This document shows positions 25,579 through 32,343 of a DNA stretch of 32,343 nucleotides, in pieces. Source of the stretch: Paracoccaceae bacterium. GTDB lineage: Bacteria > Pseudomonadota > Alphaproteobacteria > Rhodobacterales > Rhodobacteraceae. The stretch covers positions 1 through 32,343 of the forward strand of contig JAAELR010000299.1 in the NCBI GenBank assembly GCA_024226455.1. Direction: 5' to 3'. Within the stretch, counting starts at the first letter, position 1; each line of letters opens with the position of its first letter. The notes below the pieces were generated by a model. It saw only the letters and a list, made by a program, of their open reading frames with translations, searched no databases and had not been told where the DNA came from. The position numbers and the translations under genes are program-made.

Positions 25579-27105
25579 TCATCCAGACCTCTCCAGCAGG
25601 TTGCGCCCGGTCATCTCTGGCGGTTGCTCCAACCCCATCAGCGCCAGCACCGTCGGCGCCAGATCCGCGAGCCTGCCGTCGCGCATGCTGGCACCCTCTG
25701 GCCGGCCGACCACGATCACATCCACAGGCCCGACCGTGTGTGCCGTATGCGGCCCACCGGTTTCGGGGTCGATCATCATCTCGCAATTGCCATGGTCGGC
25801 GGTAACGATCATCGCGCCGCCCGCCGCCTCCAGCGCCTCCAGCGCCCGGCCCAGCCCCGTGTCGACGGTCTCGCAGGCGATGATCGCCGCGGCCAGATCG
25901 CCGGTGTGGCCCACCATGTCGGGGTTGGCGAAGTTCACCACGATCAGATCAAAGCCGGCCTTGATCGCTCCAACCAACCGGTCGGCGACCTCCGGCGCGC
26001 TCATTTCCGGCTGCATGTCGTAGGTCGCGACCTTGGGCGATGGCGCCATGTAGCGGTCTTCGCCATCCTCCGGCGCCTCTTTGCCGCCATTCAGAAAGAA
26101 CGTGACATGCGGGTATTTCTCGGTCTCAGCCAGCCGGAACTGGCGCAGCCCATGGCTCGCCACCCAGGCGCCCAGCGTATTGACCACCTCTTGCTTGGGA
26201 TAGGCGGCAGTCATGTAATTCATATGCTCGGTGGAATAGTCGACCATGCCGAGCAAGCCCGCAAGAGCTGGTCGAGGCCCGGTGTCGAACCCGGCAAAGC
26301 CCGGCTCGCCGATGGCCCGCAGGATCTCGCGGGCCCGGTCGGCGCGGAAGTTGATGAAAAACACGCCGTCGCCGTCGCCGATACCATGGTAATCACCAAC
26401 CACATAAGGCTCGATGAACTCGTCGCTCTGGTCGCAATCGTAAGAGGTGGCAATCGCCTCGACCGCATCGTCATAGCGCTCGCCGTCGCCCAGAACCATG
26501 GCCCGATAGGCCTTTTCCACACGCTCCCACCGATTGTCACGGTCCATGGCGTAGTACCGCCCCGAGACCGAAACGATCCGTGCGCCCTCGGGCAGATCGT
26601 CCTCGAATTGCCCGACCTGGTCAAAACCCGATTTCGGCGGTACGTCGCGCCCGTCGGTGATTACGTGGCAATTGACCCGCAGGCCCCTGCCGGTCAGCAG
26701 CCTGGCGGCGGCGACGATATGGTCCTGATGCGAATGCACCCCGCCCGGCGAGGTCAGCCCCATCAGATGCGCCGTGCCGCCAGCGGCTTTCACCTTGTCG
26801 GCGAAACCCAGAAGGGCGGGGTTTTCAAAGAACGACCCGTCCTCGACCGCCAGATCGATCTGGCCCAGATCCATCGCCACCACCCGGCCCGCGCCGATAT
26901 TGGTGTGACCGACCTCGGAATTGCCCATCTGGCCAGAGGGCAGGCCCACGTCCGGCCCGTGGGTCGCTAGCATGGCGTGTGGGCAGGTGGCCATGATCCG
27001 GTCGAAGGCTGGCGTTGCGGCCAGCCTGGGGGCGTTGGCGGTGGGGTCGTCCCGGTGTCCCCAGCCATCGAGGATGCACAGGACAACGGGTTTACTTGCG
27101 GACAT
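25579..27105 (-). CDS. gpmI: GpmI, cofactor-independent phosphoglycerate mutase
   Basis: GpmI interconverts 3- and 2-phosphoglycerate in glycolysis and gluconeogenesis and uses two manganese ions. From ATG 27105 (MSASKPVVLCILDGWGHRDD) the product has 508 residues, the normal size. The phosphoserine is Ser63 in QMGNSEVGHTNIGAGR. The metal sites are seen in LDGWG, NFANPDMVGHTGD and VTADHGNCE. The open frame runs 240 bp further upstream through repeat copy D, but that part has no family similarity. An AAAGG ribosome site precedes the ATG. Confidence 0.96.
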   Translation of the reverse strand: MSASKPVVLCILDGWGHRDDPTANAPRLAATPAFDRIMATCPHAMLATHGPDVGLPSGQMGNSEVGHTNIGAGRVVAMDLGQIDLAVEDGSFFENPALLGFADKVKAAGGTAHLMGLTSPGGVHSHQDHIVAAARLLTGRGLRVNCHVITDGRDVPPKSGFDQVGQFEDDLPEGARIVSVSGRYYAMDRDNRWERVEKAYRAMVLGDGERYDDAVEAIATSYDCDQSDEFIEPYVVGDYHGIGDGDGVFFINFRADRAREILRAIGEPGFAGFDTGPRPALAGLLGMVDYSTEHMNYMTAAYPKQEVVNTLGAWVASHGLRQFRLAETEKYPHVTFFLNGGKEAPEDGEDRYMAPSPKVATYDMQPEMSAPEVADRLVGAIKAGFDLIVVNFANPDMVGHTGDLAAAIIACETVDTGLGRALEALEAAGGAMIVTADHGNCEMMIDPETGGPHTAHTVGPVDVIVVGRPEGASMRDGRLADLAPTVLALMGLEQPPEMTGRNLLERSG

Positions 27106-27159
27106 GCTCTGGCCTTTGAGTGTTGCAGCGCCTTGTAACGCCGGGATGTGCCGAGGGGA

Positions 27160-27226
27160 ACCGCTCATCGGCCCTCGCGGGGCTCTCCTCGCTGGCGAGA
27201 AGCGCCCGGAAGGGCGCGACGAGCCC
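27160..27226 (+). repeat. Dispersed palindromic repeat, copy D (short form)
   Basis: Left arm CCGCTCATCG (27161-27170), a shortened middle stem CTCGC-TG-GCGAG (27188-27199), and an inner hairpin GCGCCC-GGAA-GGGCGC (27202-27217), then the right arm CGACGAGCCCC. Compared with copies B and C the inner stem changes A-T pairs to G-C and C-G while keeping all six pairs. The copy abuts the rlmH stop codon and is opposite in orientation to the genes on both sides. Confidence 0.75.
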
Positions 27227-27230
27227 CTGG

Positions 27231-27701
27231 TCAGGCACGGTGATATGGCGAACCGGCCAGGATCGACACTGCGCGGTAGATCTGTTCGGCCAGCATCACC
27301 CGGGCCAGCATGTGCGGCCAGACCATCGGCCCGAAGCTCAGGCACAGGTCGGCCCGGGCCCGCAGGGCCGGGTCGAGCCCGTCGGCGCCGCCGATCACAA
27401 ACGCCACGTCAGCGCAGCCGGTGTCGCGCCAATCCGCCAGCCGTTTGGAAAAATCCGGGGAGGACATCAGCTTGCCGCGCTCGTCCAGCGCCACCACCCG
27501 GGCGCCCTTGGGCACCGCTCGGCTCAACAGCGCCGCCTCGGCGCCCATGCCGCCGCCCTTACGATCCTCGACCTCGGTCACATTGACCGGCCCCAGCCCC
27601 CGGCTGCGTCCGGCCTTGCTGGCCCGGCCCAGATAGTCGTCGATCAGCGCGCGCTCCGGTCCGGCGCGCAGCCGACCCACCGCACAGATATGCAGCCGCA
27701 T
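27231..27701 (-). CDS. rlmH: RlmH, 23S rRNA pseudouridine-1915 N3-methyltransferase
   Basis: RlmH is a SPOUT methyltransferase that modifies helix 69 of 23S rRNA in assembled 70S ribosomes. From ATG 27701 (MRLHICAVGRLRAGPE) the product is 156 residues, the normal length. The SAM knot is seen as FVIGGADGLDPALR and SFGPMVWPHMLARVMLAEQIYRA, and the essential C-terminal Tyr-His-Arg is present in SPYHRA. It follows rsfS on the same strand by 44 bp, the standard arrangement. Confidence 0.95.
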   Translation of the reverse strand: MRLHICAVGRLRAGPERALIDDYLGRASKAGRSRGLGPVNVTEVEDRKGGGMGAEAALLSRAVPKGARVVALDERGKLMSSPDFSKRLADWRDTGCADVAFVIGGADGLDPALRARADLCLSFGPMVWPHMLARVMLAEQIYRAVSILAGSPYHRA

Positions 27702-27745
27702 GGGTTCTGCCCTGCCTTGGCCCGCATCTGCGGGGCGTGGTTCGA

Positions 27746-28141
27746 TCAGTTGCGGGCGACCACCACCTTGGCGGGGCTCATCCACATCTTCTCGAGCTGG
27801 TAGAACTCGCGCACCTCGGGGCGGAACAGGTGGACGATCACGTCGCCCGCGTCGATCAGCACCCAGTCGCCGGCGATCTTGCCCTCGACCTTGCAGAGCC
27901 GGCCGAATTCCTGCTTCAGCCTGTCGGTCAGCTTCTCCGACATCGCGGCAACCTGGCGTGATGACCGGCCCGAAGCGATCACCATGTAGTCCGCCATTTC
28001 CGACTTGCCCTTCAGGTCAATGGAAACAACGTCTTCGGCCTTGTCATCGTCGAGAGAGGTCATGATGCGGTCAAGCAAAGCTTCGCTTGAGACGCTGGCG
28101 GGATGCGCGGCCATTCTTGCCGCCATTTCTGCATCCGTCAC
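27746..28141 (-). CDS. rsfS: RsfS (RsfA/YbeB), ribosomal silencing factor
   Basis: RsfS binds ribosomal protein uL14 and blocks joining of the two subunits when nutrients run low. The core LDDDKAEDVVSIDLKGKSEMADYMVIASGRSSRQVAAMSEKL, DWVLIDAGDVIVHLFRPEVREFYQLEKMW is typical. The start is uncertain. GTG 28141 gives 131 residues and overlaps, as GTGA, the stop of a 14-codon frame that begins with ATG 28182 behind a perfect AAGGAGG. The residues just upstream in the rsfS frame (LSNSATAVGETAVTDAEMA) look like a normal RsfS leader, so a one- or two-base indel near 28178 may hide the true ATG start. Confidence 0.9.
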   Translation of the reverse strand: MTDAEMAARMAAHPASVSSEALLDRIMTSLDDDKAEDVVSIDLKGKSEMADYMVIASGRSSRQVAAMSEKLTDRLKQEFGRLCKVEGKIAGDWVLIDAGDVIVHLFRPEVREFYQLEKMWMSPAKVVVARN

Positions 28142-28182
28142 GGCCGTTTCCCCGACCGCAGTGGCACTATTTGACAGGACAT
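28138..28182 (-). other. 14-codon leader frame before rsfS
   Basis: ATG 28182 with an ideal AAGGAGG site reads MSCQIVPLRSGKRP and stops at TGA 28138-28140, overlapping the GTG start assumed for rsfS. It could be a coupled leader peptide or the true rsfS start put out of frame by an indel. Confidence 0.35.
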
Positions 28183-28196
28183 GGTCCTCCTTGGTT

Positions 28197-28218
28197 GCAC
28201 GCCCGGCGCCGGGCGTGC
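28197..28218. promoter_or_regulatory. 22-bp perfect palindrome in the rsfS leader
   Basis: Positions 28197-28218 are a perfect 22-bp palindrome; its half is GCACGCCCGGC. On the minus strand it lies five bases before the AAGGAGG that precedes ATG 28182. As RNA it would form a 9-bp stem with a 4-nt loop directly before the ribosome site; as DNA it could be an operator. Confidence 0.5.
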
Positions 28219-28571
28219 GGAAAAGATAGCAACGGATGCGTGAAATCTCAATGACGATGGCCCGGCACGGCGGCAACGTGCCATTTCCGCCGCGCATCGC
28301 CGGCAACGGGGCCGGCGTCGGGCACTCCCGGTTCGCCCGATGGCACGGGGCGCCCTTGCCTCCGTGTCCTGAAGATACCCTGTCTTTCGCCCGGCGTCCG
28401 AACCTACTGCCGGGGCAACCAATCTTCGGACAAACCACACAACCTCAACCTATCCAAGCGGTACTTCCACCGAAATTCAGGCGCTGATTCCAGCACAATC
28501 CCCCTAAACAACCACAAGAACCCCGGCGACCGGAAACGGTCCAGCCGTTCACGAAGCACAAGGAAAGCTCT
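28219..28571. other. 353-bp stretch without a supported gene
   Basis: The open frames here (for example 28236-28487) lack ribosome sites and recognisable protein features. The left end is expected to hold the rsfS-operon promoter and the right end that of the small exported protein. I see no repeat copy, RNA gene or mobile element. Confidence 0.5.
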
Positions 28572-28598
28572 GTGCAAACCAAGGCAAAGGACACTCGG

Positions 28599-28850
28599 GT
28601 GAAACACTTCACACTGCTCGCAACCGCACTCATGTTGCCTGCCTGCGGTCCCGCCATGGCCAACGATCAACTGGCCCGCTCCCCGGGCGTCGAGCACGAG
28701 GGCTTCCCAACGGTCGAGCTCGTTCAGCTGAAGGCAACCATGAACCATGGCAAACAGACCCGGACCCCGTCCATCGTCGAGGCCCACCCCATGGCTGAAA
28801 GCGACCCGAACCCAACCCGCTCTACCGGCGCAACCACCGCCCGGCTGTGA
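28599..28850 (+). CDS. Small exported protein, function unknown
   Basis: From GTG 28599 the product is 83 residues: a signal peptide (VKHFTLLATALMLPACGPAMA, cleavage likely before ND), then NDQLARSPGVEHEGFPTVELVQLK and a polar tail. A GTG nine codons upstream (28572, behind AGGAAAG) is an alternative start, but then the signal peptide would be internal. The pattern DQLARSxGVE...ELVQLK resembles, from memory, small exported proteins common in roseobacters. A lipobox-like PACG is present but lies before the more usual AMA cleavage site. Confidence 0.5.
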   Translation: MKHFTLLATALMLPACGPAMANDQLARSPGVEHEGFPTVELVQLKATMNHGKQTRTPSIVEAHPMAESDPNPTRSTGATTARL

Positions 28851-28968
28851 CCTGGGCATCCGGGTCGAGCCCTGTCAAGGACCAGCAGGTTACCGGGCCG
28901 CCGGCCGGGCCGTCAACCAGGGGCGGTTGCAACGGACACGCGCCACACACATGTGATAGGGCAGCCCC

Positions 28969-29841
28969 ATGTCTGACGTTGCCGAAGAACCCGCACATCT
29001 TTCGCTGCGCCTGCTGCGCGGCGTGATGCACTCCATGACAGAGCGCAATCTCGACCTGATCGCCGCGGGGGTGGCGTTTTATGCCATGCTGGCGGTGTTT
29101 CCCGCCTTTGCCGCGGTGATCGCGCTTTGGGGCTTTGTGTCCGACCCGGCAGTGGTCGAAGAGCAGCTGCAGATGTTGCGAGGACTGATCCCGGCAGAAG
29201 GGTTTTCCCTGCTGGACGCGCAGGTGCGGGTGCTGGTCGAGGCGAACTCGGCGACGCTGGGCTGGGCGACGGTCTTGTCGACCGGAGCGGCGCTGTGGTC
29301 GGTGCGGGCCGGGGTCGGCGCTCTGTTGCGCGGGCTGAACGTGATCTACGGCAACGCGCCGCGGCCGGGGTTTTGGCATTTGATGGCGGTCACGGCGGCG
29401 ACGCTGGGGCTGATCGGACTAGCGTTGGCGGCGCTGCTGGCTGTGGTGGTGGTGCCTGTGGTGCTGGTGTTCCTGCCGCTGGGGCTGGCAACCGGCTGGG
29501 CTCTGACGGCGGCGCGCTGGGTGCTGCTGGTCGCGGTGGGGCTGGCGGGGCTGTGGCTGATCTACCGCTTCGCCCCGAACCACGCCGAACCGCACAGCCG
29601 CTGGGTCAGTCCCGGTGTCCTGTTCGCGCTGGCGCTCTGGGTCGCGGCAAGCTGGGGCTTTACCGTCTACCTGACCAGTTTCGGCAGCTACAATCAGGTC
29701 TACGGCTCGATCGGCGCGGTGATCGTCCTGCTCTTGTGGTTCTATCTCACGGCCTACGCAATCCTGCTTGGCGCGGCCCTGAACGCCGAATTGTCGCGGC
29801 ATCTCGACCCGGATCTGGAACCGGCCAGCGGCCCGGAGTGA
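28969..29841 (+). CDS. YihY/BrkB-family inner-membrane protein
   Basis: The 290-residue protein has about six membrane helices. Family marks are ERNLDLIAAGVAFYAMLAVFPAFAAVIALWGF near the start, WSVRAGVGALLRGLNVIYGNAPRPGFW in the middle, and the last helices with YLTSFGSYNQVYGSIGAVIVLLLWFYLTAYAILLGAALNAEL. The family was once called ribonuclease BN by error; its role is unknown, possibly transport. It begins at ATG 28969. An IS110 remnant lies about 85 bp after its stop. Confidence 0.9.
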   Translation: MSDVAEEPAHLSLRLLRGVMHSMTERNLDLIAAGVAFYAMLAVFPAFAAVIALWGFVSDPAVVEEQLQMLRGLIPAEGFSLLDAQVRVLVEANSATLGWATVLSTGAALWSVRAGVGALLRGLNVIYGNAPRPGFWHLMAVTAATLGLIGLALAALLAVVVVPVVLVFLPLGLATGWALTAARWVLLVAVGLAGLWLIYRFAPNHAEPHSRWVSPGVLFALALWVAASWGFTVYLTSFGSYNQVYGSIGAVIVLLLWFYLTAYAILLGAALNAELSRHLDPDLEPASGPE

Positions 29842-29926
29842 TTGGACCAAAAGCCGTGCGGGGCAGGTTTCGGCCCGTAACCTGACGCAAACCCTGCCGC
29901 CTGAGTCTGTCTGACGTCAGCGCTTG

Positions 29927-30194
29927 TGGGATCAGTGAAGGAGCCACCACCACACAGTGCCCCGCGAGCCGCCAATTGCCGCTGGATGCCGTAGTCGCAT
30001 TGCCCGGCCTCATAGCAAAACCGCAGCACCGATCCGGTCTGCGAGAGCTTGCTCGAAAGGCGCGTCAAGGCTGCAGGTGTATTCGCAATCTGTCCATACC
30101 CGCGCACCACGCCACGCCCGCGCCCCCCAGCAAGCACCACCGCAATCGTCTCTTTGTGAACATCCAAACCAATGCAGGTGATACACTCGCTCAT
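29927..30194 (-). pseudogene. IS110-family transposase, 5' remnant
   Basis: From ATG 30194, MSECITCIGLDVHKETIAVVLAGG is the start of an IS110-type DEDD transposase with the first catalytic Asp. The frame continues to CYEAGQCDYGIQRQLAARG. There a run of four C on the plus strand (29960-29963) breaks the frame; removing one base restores RGHCVVVAPSLIP. Similarity ends after that, at about 29927. Only about 90 of the usual 300-350 codons remain, so the element is dead. Confidence 0.8.
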
Positions 30195-30370
30195 GGTCAG
30201 TCTCCTATACCAGAAGCCCTGCGCCAAAGCATCCGGCGCAACCTTCGTACCTGTATACGGTGAGACCGGTCGCCCTATCTCAGGCGAACATGTGGTCTAG
30301 CTCACTCTCCAGTGCCAGCGTAGACCCAGCGGGTGCCAATCGGCGCTGAATCCACCGGGGGTCGCCCAGA

Positions 30371-30976
30371 TCACTTGATCGGGATTCTTCTGACGATCGA
30401 TGCCGCCATAAGGCGCAGATCGAAGCAGACATTGCGGTTCCTCGCATAGATCAGATCGAGCCGCATCTTGCGTGGGATGCATCGCCGGACATAGGCCGCC
30501 TCGGTCGCATCCGACGTCGTACATTCCTGGAGCATCTGCTCTTCGGCGCGATGATAAACTAGGGTAGCAAGGCCGGTCAGCCCCGGTTTGCACCGCAGAA
30601 CTTTGCCGTAGATGTCGGGAAACTGCTCGACATAGCGGGGCAAGGGGGGGCGCGGTCCGACAAAGCTCATGTCGCCCCGCAGGATGTTCCACAGCTGTGG
30701 GATTTCATCGAGCCGGTACCGACGGAGGAGCCTGCCGTTCGGGGTGATCCGGGCCACCTTGTCGCCGCCGGTTACACCGCTATCGTCAGTGGCATGACTC
30801 ATGGTGCGGAACTTCCACAATTGGAAAATGCGATCAGGCGCGCGGGAGCGTGCCGATTTGTAAATCACCGGTCTACCGTCGCGCAGCAGGATTAGGGCCG
30901 AGATCAATATGATGGTCGGCACTAGTAGAACGCTCAGGACCAGGGCCACAAAAAGATCCATCAGCCGCTTGCTCAT
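30371..30976 (-). CDS. Bacterial sugar transferase (initiating glycosyl-1-phosphate transferase)
   Basis: A 201-residue monotopic membrane enzyme that moves a sugar-1-phosphate onto undecaprenyl phosphate to start a surface glycan. The N-terminal membrane segment (MDLFVALVLSVLLVPTIILISALILL) leads into PVIYKSARSRAPDRIFQLWKFRTM, LRRYRLDEIPQLWNILRGDMSFVGPRPPLPRYVEQFP and KPGLTGLATL, all family signatures. It is the short, PglC-like form without extra N-terminal helices. A G-rich ribosome site precedes ATG 30976, which overlaps the epimerase stop (ATGA). Confidence 0.92.
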   Translation of the reverse strand: MSKRLMDLFVALVLSVLLVPTIILISALILLRDGRPVIYKSARSRAPDRIFQLWKFRTMSHATDDSGVTGGDKVARITPNGRLLRRYRLDEIPQLWNILRGDMSFVGPRPPLPRYVEQFPDIYGKVLRCKPGLTGLATLVYHRAEEQMLQECTTSDATEAAYVRRCIPRKMRLDLIYARNRNVCFDLRLMAASIVRRIPIK

Positions 30977-31845
30977 GTCTCCCCCCTCGTTCGCCAGCGC
31001 CGCCAGTCGGCTATTGCCCGCGCGGCATCTCCGCTGGCCCCCAGCCCACCGGTTATTGCGCAAAGCCTGCCGGTGTCCAACGACATCAGCGGCACCGCCG
31101 ACTGCGGCGCCGGACGCCAGGCGATCTCCGCTTGGGTCTGTTCGGCCAGATCCTGCATGGCGATAGGGGTTCTCCCGGCAACATTCAGTACTCCGGGTAT
31201 GTCGTCTGGCGAAAGCTCTAGCAACCGCTCGAAGACGCGCGCCAAGTCCCCGGGGGCGATATAGCTCCGGACCGGACCAAGCCCGGATACGAACCGGTCG
31301 AGATAGATCGTGCCGCCTCGCTGCAATGATGCAAAAAGACCGTCGGCTCCAACCACATTTGCCAGTCGCAGGATCGAGAGCCCCGGGCCGTTGTTATGGC
31401 CGGCCCACCAATGCTGGACCGCGCTTTCAGCGTCGAGTTTACTACGACCATAGTCGTTGGCCGGTTTCAGCTTACCCGAGTCCTCTCGGATCGGAAGCGG
31501 GTGTGGTGCATAGACCGCTGCGCTGGAACAAAAGAGAACCCTGTCCACATTGAGCGACTGTGCGAGCCTAAGTGCCTTTTGCGCCAAGTCGGCATTGCCC
31601 TCGAGTTCGCGCGTAGTTCCGGAGGTAATTCCCCATAGAACAACAAGATCCGAAACAGAGGCCAATTCGTCCATCGAATCGCCGTCACGCCATCGGATCC
31701 CATCTGCCGGGGCACAGTTGCGAAACTGATAAAGCGGCAAAAAGCCGCAGGGTGGATGTAACTGCCAGTATCTTCGCACCATGCGGCCCACCTTGCCACT
31801 GGCTCCAAGGATCAGTACTTGGCGTGAGTTCTTGTTTTTTGTCAC
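30973..31845 (-). CDS. NAD-dependent sugar epimerase/dehydratase
   Basis: A 290-residue short-chain reductase of the extended type. The nucleotide loop is LILGASGKVGRM, the catalytic Tyr-Lys pair is in DYGRSKLDAE, and the Ser is in FCSSAAVYAP. Its direct coupling to the sugar transferase implies that it makes or finishes the nucleotide sugar (or reduces the lipid-linked keto sugar) used for the first step of glycan synthesis. The exact sugar cannot be told. It is probably the first gene of the pair; the 177 bp upstream separate it from an IS fragment. Confidence 0.87.
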   Translation of the reverse strand: MTKNKNSRQVLILGASGKVGRMVRRYWQLHPPCGFLPLYQFRNCAPADGIRWRDGDSMDELASVSDLVVLWGITSGTTRELEGNADLAQKALRLAQSLNVDRVLFCSSAAVYAPHPLPIREDSGKLKPANDYGRSKLDAESAVQHWWAGHNNGPGLSILRLANVVGADGLFASLQRGGTIYLDRFVSGLGPVRSYIAPGDLARVFERLLELSPDDIPGVLNVAGRTPIAMQDLAEQTQAEIAWRPAPQSAVPLMSLDTGRLCAITGGLGASGDAARAIADWRRWRTRGET

Positions 31846-31982
31846 TCCGGTCGTCCGCTACTGGTTTGACTCTAACGCTTGGATCCCACGATTCCGAGAA
31901 GTGATGATCTCATCGGGGTCGGCACACCAGATGAATCAGGGCAACCGATTGAATAGACTGGTGACGTGGGCGTGGTTTTCTG

Positions 31983-32000
31983 ACTCAAAGCCATTTGAGT
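31983..32000. repeat. 7-bp inverted repeat upstream of the epimerase
   Basis: ACTCAAA (31983-31989) and TTTGAGT (31994-32000) are perfect inverted repeats four bases apart. They lie between the epimerase and the ISAs1-type fragment in AT-richer DNA. They could be an operator or a piece of the insertion element; neither is supported further. Confidence 0.35.
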
Positions 32001-32022
32001 TTGAACCACATGGATCTGCATC

Positions 32023-32343
32023 ATGCCCAGAACTGTCGCTACCAACCACCCCCCGCATTTTCTGGGCAATTTTAGCAGAATAGATGGCCCTCGTCAGGCT
32101 GCAAAGGTTCTTTTTCCACTCGAAGAGATCTTTTTTCTGGTGCTTTGTGCCGTGATATCAGGGGCCGGCGGTTGGAGCTCGATTGCACTCTACGGCCGCA
32201 AGAAGTCGACTTTCTGCGCCGTTTTCTGCCCTTTGCCAATGGAACGCCCAGCCATGACCAGCTCGGCATCTTGTTCTCAAGGCTCGATATGGAGCAATTC
32301 CAGCGCTGTTTTGTAAAGTGGACGACGCGGCTTCAGGGAACAC
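32023..32343 (+). pseudogene. ISAs1-family transposase, N-terminal part, frameshifted
   Basis: The frame from ATG 32023 gives HFLGNFSRIDGPRQAAKVLFPLEEIFFLVLCAVISGAGGWSSIALYGRKK, the start of ISAs1/H-repeat-associated transposases. At about 32206 one base is missing: in the +1 frame the family continues as DFLRRFLPFANGTPSHDQLGILFSRLDMEQFQRCFVKW to the window edge. The likely original was AAGCTCGAC where AAGTCGAC now stands. The rest lies outside the window. Confidence 0.8.

Noticed and set aside
25543-26970. 475-codon open frame antisense to gpmI
   Set aside because: GpmI is unmistakable on the minus strand and has a ribosome site; the plus frame is a shadow.
30297-30370. Short coding-like tail (WATPGGFSADWHPLGLRWHWRVS) downstream of the sugar transferase
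   Set aside because: It vaguely recalls sequence seen near insertion elements, but it has no start of its own, overlaps the transferase gene on another frame, and cannot be assigned.
1-32343. tRNA, rRNA, CRISPR array, riboswitch, replication origin
   Set aside because: No cloverleaf with a conserved T-arm, no regular spaced repeats and no known riboswitch core was seen by eye on either strand.

Overview
The window is GC-rich, compact DNA from an alphaproteobacterium of the Rhodobacter/Roseobacter group (Rhodobacteraceae in the broad sense). The evidence is the RegB/ActS-type kinase end next to a PAS protein, the gene run rsfS-rlmH-gpmI-envC-ctpA with rppH nearby, the Hint-domain secreted proteins, DnaE2, and a match to the alphaproteobacterial CtrA motif. 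No rRNA, tRNA, CRISPR array or replication origin was seen.

Layout. 1-3.8 kb: end of a redox-type histidine kinase, a membrane PAS protein behind a full CtrA box, rlmN, and a small protein with a relaxase-like tail. 3.8-6.7 kb: a LOG-family protein (minus strand), a PLP-dependent threonine/serine dehydratase, and dapD. 6.7-9.5 kb: a lipoprotein, a frameshifted glutamate-receptor-like channel, a small unknown gene and a HAD phosphatase. 9.5-12.5 kb: two tandem secreted Hint-domain proteins; the second has lost the catalytic cysteine. 12.5-18.1 kb: dapE, a TIGR04282/DUF2064 protein, rnr and a lytic transglycosylase. 18.3-21.3 kb: an orphan dnaE2 lacking its usual C-terminus, with an SOS-like box. 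21.5-28.2 kb (minus strand): rppH plus a cysteine-rich exported protein, a small membrane protein, ctpA, envC, gpmI, rlmH and rsfS. 28.2-29.9 kb: a small exported protein and a YihY/BrkB membrane protein. 29.9 kb to the end: an IS110 remnant, a sugar transferase/epimerase pair, and a broken ISAs1-type transposase at the edge. This last part is the most accessory-looking.

Many genes serve the cell envelope: DapD and DapE supply diaminopimelate for peptidoglycan, while the transglycosylase, EnvC and CtpA remodel or process the wall, and the sugar transferase/epimerase pair probably starts a surface glycan. RlmN, RlmH, RsfS, RNase R and RppH act on ribosomes or RNA.

The most unusual structure is a dispersed palindromic repeat of about 65-95 bp. 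It occurs in four intergenic spots (about 6553, 13688, 16706 and 27160), always beside a gene's 3' end. An inner hairpin keeps its pairing through compensatory base changes. A related half-copy appears to be translated inside the gene at 3439-3831, and one copy supplies the start codon of the gene at 13767.
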